In this document: in pieces, positions 35,402-45,450 of the stretch | Position numbering within the stretch: position 1 is the stretch's first letter | Layout of the letters: each line of letters opens with the position of its first letter | Origin: Artocarpus heterophyllus | Lineage: Eukaryota > Streptophyta > Magnoliopsida > Rosales > Moraceae | Assembly (NCBI GenBank): GCA_025403435.1 | Contig: CM046341.1 | Span: forward strand, 24,639,725 to 24,703,724 | Direction of reading: 5' to 3' | DNA length: 64,000 bases | Made by a program: the position numbers and the translations under genes | Notes under the pieces: model-generated | Database searches by the model: none | What the model saw: only the letters and a program-made list of their open reading frames with translations | What the model was told of the DNA's origin: nothing

Positions 35402-35439
35402 ATACCCTCGAGTACTTCTCAGGTACTTGAAAATATGCT

Positions 35440-36518
35440 AATATGCTTTACCGCAACCCAATGGTTCGGTCCTGGATCCGCCTGAAATCGACTTACAATC
35501 CCGACCGCATAGCTAATATCTGGTCATGTGCAAAGCATGGCATACATGAGACTACCCACTACCGAAGCATAAGGAACCTTCTTCATGTATTCTCTTTCTT
35601 CATAAGACTTTGGAGAGTCTTTCTTAGAAAGAGTAATTCCAGACCTTGATGGTTGCCCACCTTTCTTGGAATCCTGCATTGCAAACCTCCTGAGAATTTT
35701 ATCTATGTAGCCGGCCTGAGACAAAGCTATCATTTTGTTCTTCCTATCCCGAATGATCTGGATACCGAGAACAAAATTAGCCTCACCTAAGTCCTTCATG
35801 TCAAACTGCTTAGTTAACCATAATTTGACCGATGACAACGCCCCAACGTCATTGCCAATTAGCAGAATGTCATCTACATAGAGCAGTAGAAAAACCACCT
35901 TCCCATCCTTTATGTGTTTGTAAACACATGGTTCATCCACATTTTGTGAGAACCCATAAGTTTTGATCACTTGATTAAATCTTATGTTCCAAGAACGAGA
36001 AGCCTGCTTAAGTCCATAAATAGACTTCAACAGCTTACAAACCTTACCCTCTTGACCCGCGACCTTGAACCCGTCTGGTTGTTCCATATAAATGGACTCA
36101 TCAAGATAGCCATTCAGAAAGCCGTCTTGAGATCCATCTACCAAATCTCGTAATCGAGAGCGGCAGCTATGGACAAGAGAATTCGGATGGACTTAAGCAT
36201 GGCTACAGGCGAAAATGTTTCCTCATAATCGATTCCTTCCTTTTGCGTATAACCCTTAGCTACCAGTCTAGCCTTAAAGGTTTCGACCTTTCCATCCACT
36301 CCTCTTTTCCTCTTGTAGATCCACTTACACCCTATGGGTTTTACCCCTTCGGGAAGATCCACAAGTTCCCAGACCCGATTAGTCTCCATAGATTTCATCT
36401 CAATGTTCATGGCCTCTGTCCAGAGTCTTGAATCAACATCCTCCATAGCTTCTGTGTAAGTATAAGGATCCCTGTCATGTTCATCCGGTTCAGCCAAAAA
36501 GACCTCCCCATTGAACAT
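35440..36518 (-). pseudogene. Reverse transcriptase of Copia element B
   Basis: The N-terminal blocks (WTEAMNIEMKSMETNRVWEL, then KARLVAKGYTQKEGIDYEET) run to 36141, where a TAG stands in place of a codon after YEIW. A one-base deletion follows within ten codons. RT resumes in another frame with GFLNGYLDESIYMEQPDGF, then SIYGLKQASRSW, and the polymerase box VFLLLYVDDILLIGNDV near 35880, with both aspartates intact. The end is SVVGSLMYAMLCT at 35524. Apart from the stop and frameshift at 36100-36140, the domain is well preserved. Confidence 0.88.
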
Positions 36519-36559
36519 ATACCTCTCAGGTTGACGCCCGATCCTCCCACTACGCCGAA

Positions 36560-37906
36560 GCCCCTAAGGTTGTTGTTCAGGTTTGTTTGGTTTTTCTACA
36601 CCGATCGGAATGGTTTCGTTCGGAACCTTCGGAGTGAACGAATCACCCCTTAACTCCTCAAGCACCACTTTGCTTTGAGGTTTAAAGTCGTCCATGTAAC
36701 TCTCCTCAAGGAAAGTTGCATTAGTTGAAACCACGACTTTATTTTCCTTTGGGTTATAAAATAACCCCCTTTTGTCCCTTTTGGATATCCTACAAACACG
36801 CAAACTTCCGAACGTGCTTCCAACTTATTCGGATCCTTAAACAGGACATGAGCTGGACATCCCCATATGCGAATATGGTTTAAGGATGTCTTCTGTCTCG
36901 TCCACAACTCATGAGGAGTTTTAGGGACCGATTTTGAAGGCACATTGTTCAAAAGATAACATGCGGCTTGTAGTGCATATCCCCAAAAGGATAAAGACAA
37001 TGATGAATAACTCATCATGGACCGAATCATGTCCAACAAAGTCCTATTCCTTCTCTCTGCTACGCCATTCTGCTGCGGAGTGCCCGGCGCAGTCAAATGG
37101 GATAAAATCCCATTCTCTAACAAGTGTCCCAAGAACTCATCAAAAAGGTATTCCCCACCTTGATCAGATCGAAGTGTCTTTATGGGTCTACCCAATTGCT
37201 TTTCCACTTCAGCCCAAAACTCCCTGAACTTATCATAAGTTTCGCTTTTGTGGTGCATTAGGTACACATACCCATATCTTGAGTAATCGTCAATAAAAGT
37301 GACGAAGTACTTATACTCTCCTCATGCTTTGATGTTCATAGGTCCGCAAACATCACTATGCACAAGTTTCAGAACCCCTTTGGTCCTATTGCTCTTAGAC
37401 CCAAATGGTCTTTTGGTCATTTTACCCTCTAAACAAGATTCACATTGTGCTATAGATTCCAGCTTTAAGTGACTTAAAGGTCTATCCCTTACCAACCTTT
37501 GAATCCTATTCAGGTTAATATGACCAAGGCGCAAATGCCACAGATAAGTCTTATTAGAGTGAGAAGTTTTAAGTTTTTTCGAGTTGTTATCATTTATCTC
37601 AGCATTAAGCAATAAGTCCATCTTAGGTTTCATAAAATATAGATTATTTTGCATCCATCCAGAACAGATAAAAGATTTATTTTTACGAATCACCACTTTT
37701 TCATTAAAAGATACCACGTAGGAGTCTTTAAATAAAGAAGATACAGAAATTAAATTCCTTTTAAATTTAGGAACATAAAAACAGTCTCGCAAAATTAAAT
37801 TCCTATAATTATCAAAATAAAGATGGACATCTCCCACTACTTCCGCTGAGACCAAGGATCCATCGCCCATCCGAAGCGTTAAGTCTTCACGAAGTAGACT
37901 TCTCAT
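36560..37906 (-). pseudogene. Protease end, pre-integrase and integrase of Copia element B
   Basis: Protease V-I-D-S-G-A-T-N-H is at about 37965-37935, with the D-S-G active site intact and a TAG two codons before it. The GAG-pre-integrase domain runs to about 37430 (YLWHLRLGHINLNRIQR, then CESCLEGK). Integrase: a TGA near 37322, the first aspartate in FVTFIDDYSRYG (near 37290), the second in LRSDQGGEY (near 37160), and the glutamate in PQQNGVAERRNRTLLDM (near 37060). All three catalytic residues are present. A frame change near 36790-36800 leads into the linker before RT. Confidence 0.87.
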
Positions 37907-37963
37907 TTCTTTGAATCCCTGCAGAGAAACACAAACATGATTAGTTGCACCAGAATCTATGAC

Positions 37964-38764
37964 CTAGATGTCACTGGATTCCTTAACCAAACAAGTTTCT
38001 AAGTATAGAAGATCACACCTACCTCCCTTGGAAAGGAAGTCCTTGCAATGCTTCTTTATATGCCCGACCTTACCACAGAAGACGCACTTAAGCTTCTTTG
38101 GGTTCTTCTTCTTCTTCTTCTTGCTCTTGGTTGTAGCAGGAATAGAAGACTTGCCACTCTTGGCCCGTTGCTTCTTTCCATTCCTAGAGTTAGGATTGGA
38201 ACCAGAAGCAGCTACCAAATTAGCCTCACCACCAGCAGGAGACTCCCTGATCAGCAGTTCAAACTCCTGTAACTGTTTCATCAGTTCTGTCAAGGTCATA
38301 TCCCGTCTATTGCTTAAATTAAAAGTAGCTCTAAACGGAATAAATTCTTTAGACAGAATCACAAAGACCATAGTCATTTGAGTTTCAGCATCGATGTCGG
38401 CTCCATTGGTTTGAGCCTCAGCCAGGTAATCCATGACCAACATCATGTGCTCCTTTACAGATGTCCCCGGTCTCTATCTACAGTTTAAGAGTTTCCGAAG
38501 CACCCCTTGCCACTTCGTTATGGCCTGGCCTCCAAACATATCCTCAAGATTATCCAAGATCTGCTTCGCAGTCTCATAATCCTGATGTTGAGCCTGCAGC
38601 ACGTTGTTCATGCTAGCCATAACATAGCAGCGGGCCTGATCATTAGCATCTTTCCAGCAGTCGTACGCTTGGAATTGCTCATTACTTGAGTCTCCCATAG
38701 GCTCGGGAGGACAAGGAGTTGTCAGAACATATTTCAGTTTCTCAAAGGAAAGGACGATGTCCAT
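37964..38764 (-). pseudogene. Gag of Copia element B
   Basis: It starts MDIVLSFEKLKYVLTTPCPP at 38764 and shows the Copia Gag region (YETAKQILDNLEDMFGGQ near 38560). A TAG at about 38473 interrupts it, and it continues with TMVFVILSKEFIPFRATFNL and a lysine-rich stretch. A CCHC knuckle CVFCGKVGHIKKHC near 38085-38045 has all zinc ligands. The frame runs to the TAG just before the protease. Confidence 0.86.
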
Positions 38765-40489
38765 GTTCTGTTTCCAATCGTTATAGTTCTCACCGGTTAA
38801 TTGGTTTTTGTCAAGTATCGATAATAAAGCATTTTAGACATTTTCAATCTATAATAAAGAATCATATACCAAACATAAGCAAACATATATTATAATTTAG
38901 TAAGATAACACAATCATGTAAAATCATACAAATGTGTTTATGTGTCAAAACCTTGAAAATATCACAACCTTACAACGATAATTCCCAACTCAGAATTCAA
39001 CAAGCTCCTAGGGGAGTCATGCCAAATTCAATCGAGAACACGGATCCCCTCCTGATTAATATATGCCATCCAGGACCCGTATGATCCAGCATATACTAAT
39101 AATCGTTTCTTTGGCCATTAATTTTATTAACAGAGCTCCTAGGGGAGGTTAATAATAAAATTAATGTGAGTGTATAACCATCATTTCAATATTTTATCCA
39201 TGATTTATAATCACCACCTAGCGGTGTGCAACCATAAATCATACTAAAATCCCTTATCCTTTCAGAGATCCAATCTGGTACATGATAGAAATCCCTTCCT
39301 AGGGGTCGGGACCACCATGTTCTTCCTATGGACCAACGATGGAGGCCTTAGGTCCTCTCTTCGAAAACCTTCTCCCACTCAATCTTTTGAAGTCAAGGTT
39401 TTATTTTAAAATTATGCATGAACAATTTTAATATGAGTGGCACTCCCTATTCTATATGACATGTTATCAATATACATGGTAAATCATATTATAATGCAGA
39501 CAAGCAAAGCAATCAAGCAAAGCTACAAGCAAAATAATAGTAACCGTAATATTATGGTTCCACCATAGAGAATAGAAAACTAAGATTACAAGAGAATAAT
39601 CGAGACATTTATCGATTCTTCATCCTTGAATCCTCAAGCTGTATTCTTCTTCATATAATTTCCATCTTCAAGTCTTCAATCTTGTATGAATCAAATACTT
39701 CATATTTTCGGTCTTATCCAAATTTAATGTTTCTCAGAATCGTCTCAAAAATAAAATTAAAAGTGCACCGAAAAAATTGCACCTTTTTTGGACACCCGAC
39801 AGCTCTCGGTCGGCAGGTCGATCTGGGTAATCGGCCTGCCAGTCTTGCTCCATCGGCCTGCCGATCTGATACATCGGCCTGCCGATCTATGCAAATTCGG
39901 CTTGTCGAACTGAAACTTTGGCCTGCCGGCAGAGCACCAAATTTTCTGCCCCACTGTCGGCCTGTCGAACTATGAGGTCCGGCATGCCGACCGAGCAGAA
40001 AACCCTTAATCCAGAAAATAAAACTTTAATGCAATTTATCAATTTTATTTTCAACAATTCAAAAACATAAAATTATAGACTCGGGAAATACCTGGAGGCG
40101 CCATCATCAATCTTCCAGATCCGACTTCTCGATCCGTCTTCTTCGGATAATTATTTAATTACAAATTCTTACAAATTAAAAATTAAATAACAATTCCTAG
40201 ACGGAGATGATAGTCCGCCAACTAATTACATGAAAAAGCTAGATACACATTCTAACCTCTAAGGAACCATAACTGGTATTAATTAATTAATAAATAATTA
40301 AAAAATGATTTAATCAACCATAATTAATTAATAAACATTCACCACATAATCCATGACAACATATATATTATATAGAAACCTAGAGTGCCATCTCTCTATA
40401 AAATTCAATTCAAGCATAGGAGAGATTAAGATCACAAAATTTATGCATATAACATGATCACAAACTTGCAAATTTATGTAAAAAACCTC
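38765..40489 (-). other. Long leader of Copia element B
   Basis: This is untranslated leader between the primer-binding site and Gag, about 1.7 kb. It contains conserved blocks that recur in element C (for example 39000-39260 matches the reverse complement of 43640-44040). A motif cluster at 39806-39992 has about eight copies of CGGCCTGCCGATC-like sequence. No coding frame is supported. Confidence 0.75.
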
Positions 40490-40504
40490 AGCTTTGATAC
40501 CAAT
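40490..40504 (-). promoter_or_regulatory. Primer-binding site of Copia element B
   Basis: The plus strand reads gctttgataccaat next to the LTR, so the minus strand has attggtatcaaagc. It is a close match to the initiator-Met tRNA complement and marks 40505-42522 as the 5' LTR. Confidence 0.85.
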
Positions 40505-42522
40505 TGTTGGAAACAAAGTATGCAGCAGAATTTTAAAAATTTTTCATCAGAGTAATTTTCAAAACACAAGTTTGACATGTTATATGTATAAATTAAACAA
40601 ATCTTACTAACCTCAGTGTGCCGAAGAACCTCCGCAATCCGTGTAGAGAAGTAACGTTCCAGAAGAGCCTCAACCAACTGGTCTTCTTTGCTATTCTCTA
40701 TCCACAACCGGAGTGAGTGTGGGCTCACACGTACAGCTCTTCCACCGGTGACTCTCCTTCCAACCAATAGAGAGAACCCAAAGCTAGTGTTCGTGATTTG
40801 TAAACAAAAGCTCTCAGGGAGTTTTCAGATGCTCACTAGAAGAGTATCACTCTTAATCTCTCAAATTGATCTGAGTAAATCATGAGACTCACTCCCTTTT
40901 TATACCTATTGGTCCTAGGGTCAGTCCATATCAGATTAGGTCTCAAAAACTCGAAACAGAATCAAGTTCGGATCAATATCTGATAAGATCCGCGTGAAAA
41001 TGCGTAATCTTATCTCCGCTGATCGGCAGGCCGAACATTATGATCGGTAGGCCGAACAGGCCAGTTCGGCAGGCCGAACACGTCATCTGGTAGGCCGAAC
41101 TCCCGAGAAAAAATCTCCGCGAATCTTTTATTTTCCACCCGAGATTCTAAAGGATAAAGTCACATTTTTTATTTAAATAACCCAATAGAGAAGATATCTG
41201 ATCAAAACAAACTTTATCAAGATAATCTCTAAGAAAATAAATCAATTCACAATAATTCTACAAGTTTATCTTGATCTAATTTATCCAAAATTAAATCAAT
41301 CGATAAACAGACAAGAATTATCTGATCGCAATAATTTAACAAGTTTATCTTGAACTAATCTCTTACAAAATTAATTCAATCGATAAACAGACATGAATTA
41401 TTTGATTCTTACAAATTTTAAACCAATCTGATAAATCCGACATAAGTCACCAATTATTGAAAAAGCACGCCGTGTCGTTACAGGACCTTGGGAGCTAGCA
41501 AAGGGGACCAAAATGGACCTATAAAGTTCAAGCTCATGATAATCATGAAACCCAATATCCCAGATATACATTTCACAATTATCAACTCCAACGCTACTCC
41601 CCTAAAAGCTTGGATCTGCACTCTCGAACTTTATAGAATTACGAAGCTCGTGTAGCTAAGTCTCCATGACATATCATAGTGTATCGTATCCCCATATGAT
41701 AATCCATAATCGGCTTAAGGACAAGTTCTGTCTTACCTACCCGATTATTTTTATCTTACGTTCCATTGTCTCACCATTAGAAAACTACCATCCAAAGATA
41801 GTATACCATTCGGTTACACCTATGTATCCAAATGGTTGAGCGCTCCAATTTTTCAATTACAGGACAACGCATATAAGAGGATATCATTACTCCTAAAGAG
41901 GAGCTATGGATTCCGTATCTATGAATAACAAGTCTATGCTATCAAGAGTCATGCCTCCAACGTACCGGCATGCATACCACTATAGAGATGTGGGAGTCAC
42001 CCATTGGTACATCAAAAGACACAAGTCGAGATAACGGGCCCACTATTCATCTCAGGATTAAGATACAATACAAATGACTGTCTAAAGTGAATCGATTTGC
42101 CAAGACAGAATTATTAATCTAAATCAATTCACTTTATGTCCCGATCCAACACATCGTCACCTATGACAACGCGCCAATGTTTCTATTCACGGAGTCCAAC
42201 TCCGATGGCCAACACAAACCATCTCCCAAAAGGGATATAGACAACATAACAATCTTTACATGAAATTATTCCCTCAATTGCGGATCATGTGTTTTAGACC
42301 ATCACCTTAAGAATCGTGTCTACCGCATAATCATCCCATCATATGCCCAATTCTTAAGGTTTAGACTGACAGTCTCAGACTACTGTTTGCTTATCATACA
42401 TTCAACAAATATGAATGTAAAGAGGACAAGATTTGGTATATTTAAATGAATAAATTCTTTATTGATAAAAATGTCTCCAAAAACGTATTATATTTTTACT
42501 CCTTAGGGATACATGTCTAACA
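40505..42522 (-). repeat. 5' LTR of Copia element B
   Basis: It runs from TGTTGGAAAC to CTAACA on the plus strand and matches 32849-34868 over its full length with scattered differences. It has a TATA-like sequence on the minus strand near 40905-40897 and a motif cluster at 41024-41105, upstream of it in element sense. The TSD pentamer ttttc follows. Confidence 0.93.
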
Positions 42523-42606
42523 TTTTCAAATAAGGTGCATATGTCAGTACAACAGAGATATTTTGGAGCCTTCTAATCATGTTGTGACATGTGTTATAGG
42601 TAGTTA

Positions 42607-42868
42607 AGTATCGCGATTTCCAAAGGAAGTGTGATGATTCAAGTAGGAACGTGAAATTTGATTAAGGTGGCATGCCATCAAACTAAAGTTTGACATCTGG
42701 TTACCCCTGTAGTTGATTATATCAATTAAGGAGTAGAGTATCACGATTTCCAAAGGAAGTGTGATGATTCAAGTAGGAACGTGAAATTTCAATTAAGGTG
42801 GCATGACGTCAGACTAAAGTTTGACATCTGGTTACCCTTGTAGTCGATTATATCAATTAAGGAGTAGA
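42607..42868 (+). repeat. 130-bp direct duplication before the Tat 3' LTR
   Basis: The segment agtatc(g/a)cgatttccaaaggaag recurs 130 bp downstream (42607-42736 and 42737-42868), each copy ending with atcaattaaggagtagag. Differences are few. The second copy ends in the purine-rich tract aaggagtagaggg that precedes the LTR, so a polypurine-tract-like sequence is also present twice. Confidence 0.88.
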
Positions 42869-42876
42869 GGGCTAAC

Positions 42877-43610
42877 TGTTAGGGTACAATTTGGTTAAGC
42901 CCATATTGTCCACAAGGCCCAGAATGATAGCACACTATTACAAATAAAAACAAGTCGAGTAGAGTGAAGAGACTAAGCTAATTGATGTGAGATGTACAAG
43001 TCGAATTGAGGCTTTGAATGGGTCAATTGATTCCAACCTGTCCTTAATAAATGTATTTGTATTACATTTGAGTCAGTTTCCCAAGTATTTGTTTGATCGG
43101 ATTGATCATTACAAACTGACAGTTATTAGCATGTCCAACCATAAGCTAAAATGTGGGGAAAGCATGATTCTTTCGACTTATCACGGACTGACACGTGTCC
43201 CACTATTACATTTACTTCCAGTGCATCACTCCACTCTGCCAAACAGTTGGCGGCCACAACTCATCCTTACTCTCTATATAAGGAAATAGCTCCTTCATTG
43301 CATGGGGACGATAGATTGAGCATATTGAAACTCTGTTAAAATTATTCATCATTTCACAGTCTTGTAATCTGTACTTCAAATTCATACAATAGTGTAGAAT
43401 AGTGGACGTAGCTCTTTTAACAGAGTGAACCACTATAAAAACCTGCATGTGGTATCTTTTATTTTTCAAGCATTATTCTATTCAATTTTATTTTAATTTG
43501 ATAAGCTTATTATGTGTAGTCTAATCAGTTCTATGGAGCTTACAGATCCAACTAGCGGTGATTTGAGGGCCTAAATTCCTTAAACAGAATGTAAACAATC
43601 TTAATTAACA
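42877..43610 (+). repeat. 3' LTR of the Tat element
   Basis: It starts TGTTAGGGTACAATTTGG right after a purine-rich tract. A TATA-like ctatataagg lies near 43274-43283. The right boundary is uncertain: TTAATTAACA at 43610 gives ends matching TGTTA, whereas TTAAACA near 43586 is another option. Copia C leader sequence follows. No second LTR of this element is present. Confidence 0.65.
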
Positions 43611-44049
43611 TTTTTTATATTTGATTGTAGATCCAACATCTACACTGCTCAAGATTAATTTTCTTATTAACCTCTCCTAGGAGCTCTGTTAATGAAATTT
43701 ATGGCTAAAGAAAATGATTATTAACATATGTTGGATCAGACGGATCCTAGATGACATATATTAATCAGAGGGGATCTGTGTTCCTAATTGAATTTGGCAA
43801 GTCTCCCCTAGGTGGCTTGTTGAATTCTGAGTTAGGAATTATCATTGTAAGGTTGTGATTTTTTCAAGGTTTTGACACATAAACACAATTGTATGTTTAC
43901 TTGTTTGTGTTATCTTACTAAACTATTATGGATTGTTTGCTTATATTTGGTATATGATTCTTTATTATATATTAAAATGTCTAAAAATGCTTTATCTTCA
44001 ATACTCGATAAAACCAATTAACTAGCGAGACTTATAATGATTGAAAAAG

Positions 44050-44830
44050 GAACCTAAATATCGTCCTATCCTTTGAGAAATTGAAATTTGTGCTGACAAC
44101 TACGTGTCCTCCTAAACCTATCAAGGAATCCACTAATGAGCAAATCCAAACGTATGATCGTTGGAAAGACGCTAATGGTCAAGCCCACTGTTATGTTATC
44201 GCTAGCATGATAACGTGCTGCAGACTTAACATGAAGATTATGAGATTGCAAAGCAGATCTTGGATAATCTTGAAGGCATGTTTGGAGGCCAAGCCCTAAT
44301 AAAACAACAAGGGCCTCTTTGAAAACTTTTGAATTGCAATCAAAGACTGGGGGCTCCTATGACGGAGCATATGATGTTGCTCATAGGTTCCTCACTGAGG
44401 CACAAACTCGTGGAGCTGATATCGATACTAAGTCACAGATGACTATAGTATTTGAGACTTTGTCTATGGAGTTCATCCCATTTAGAGTAATTTGAGCAAT
44501 AAACAGGATGTGACCTTGACAGAGCTGATGAAGCAGTTACAAGAGCTCAAAAATTTGATCAGGGAAACTCCTACGAGTGTCAAGGCCAACTTGGCGGTTG
44601 CATCTGGTTCCAATCCTAATCTAGGGAATAAAAGGAAGTAGAGGGCTAAGAACAGGAAGTCATCTGTTCTTGAAAATGGCAAGAACAAGAAGAAGAAAAA
44701 AAAAACCCAAAGAAGCTGAAGTGCTTCTACTATGCGAAAGTTGGGCACATCAAGAAGAATTGCAAGGTCTTCCTTTCCTGAGGAGGCAAGTGTGAACTTT
44801 TGGTTATTGAAACTTGTTTAGTTGAGGAAT
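44050..44830 (+). pseudogene. Gag of Copia element C
   Basis: Similar to the element B Gag: NIVLSFEKLKFVLTTTCPPK near 44055, then YDRWKDANGQAHCYVIASM. Frames then shift (44215-44350). The lysine-rich region is near 44680-44715. The CCHC knuckle near 44718-44755 reads CFYYAKVGHIKKNC, where the second cysteine is tyrosine, so zinc binding is lost. Translation is broken by several stops. Confidence 0.82.
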
Positions 44831-45402
44831 GAAGTCACACTTGGTTATAGATTCTAGAGCAACTAATCATGTTTTTTATCTCTATAAGGGGTCAAAGAAA
44901 CGAGAAGTCTGTTGCATGAGGACTTCACTTTATAAATGGACGATAAATCCTTGGTGTTGGTTGAAACAGTGGGAGACGTCCATCTTTATTTTGATAATTA
45001 TAGGATTTTAGTTTTGAAAGATTGTTTTTATGTTCCTAGAGTTAAAAGTTATTTGATGTCTATAGCTTGTTTATTTAAAGACTCTTATTTAGTATCTCTT
45101 AATAATAAAGTTATGATTCATAAAAATAAATCTTTTATCTGTGATAGATGGATGCAAAACAATCTCTATTTTATCAAATCTAAGATGGACATATGGCTTA
45201 GAATTGAAGTTAATGATAATAACTCTAAAAGACTTAAGACTTCTCACTTTAATAAGACTTATCTTTGGCATTTGCGATCAAATCATATTAACCTTAATAG
45301 AATTCAAAGGTTGGACTTTTAAGTCACTTAGAGGTGAAATATATACCACAATGTGAATCTTGTTTGGAGGACAAAATGACCAAAAGACCTTTTGCGTAGA
45401 GT
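44831..45402 (+). pseudogene. Protease and pre-integrase of Copia element C, truncated
   Basis: The protease reads LVIDSRATNHV near 44840, where arginine replaces the glycine of the D-S-G active site. Another frame continues with VGDVHLYFDNYRILVLKDCF and the pre-integrase region (YLWHLRSNHINLNRIQR, near 45260-45310), then CESCLEDKMTKRPF near 45355-45395, where similarity to element B stops. The next recognisable sequence is the LTR junction. This marks an internal deletion of most of pol. Confidence 0.83.
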
Positions 45403-45450
45403 GGAAATATGAGATATGTCATATTTACTCACATAGTGCAAGTAGGAAAT

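Larger units (their letters stand above)
32849..42522 (-). mobile_element. Copia element B, full length, nested in the Tat element
   Basis: Two LTRs (32849-34868 and 40505-42522) are nearly identical by eye and are flanked by a perfect pentamer ttttc at 32844-32848 and 42523-42527. The order on the minus strand is LTR, primer-binding site, long leader, Gag, protease, integrase, RT, RNase H, polypurine tract and LTR. This is the youngest well-defined insertion of the nest. It still carries stops in Gag, before protease, in integrase and in RT, plus a frameshift, so it is non-autonomous. I do not assign the Copia lineage firmly; the 2-kb LTRs and Gag differ from element A. Confidence 0.95.
26539..43610 (+). 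mobile_element. 5'-truncated Tat-lineage gypsy element, split by Copia B
   Basis: It begins in mid-RT at 26539 and lacks its 5' LTR, Gag, protease and RT N-terminus. Order: RT end, RNase H, a second archaeal-type RNase H, integrase, a tandem-repeat zone (29370-29960), an antisense ORF (30330-32390), then after Copia B (32849-42522) a duplicated 130-bp segment, a purine-rich tract and a 3' LTR (42877 to about 43610). Dual RNase H, post-pol repeats and an antisense ORF characterise the Tat lineage (Grande, Retand and Ogre relatives). Stops throughout show it is inactive. Confidence 0.85.
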
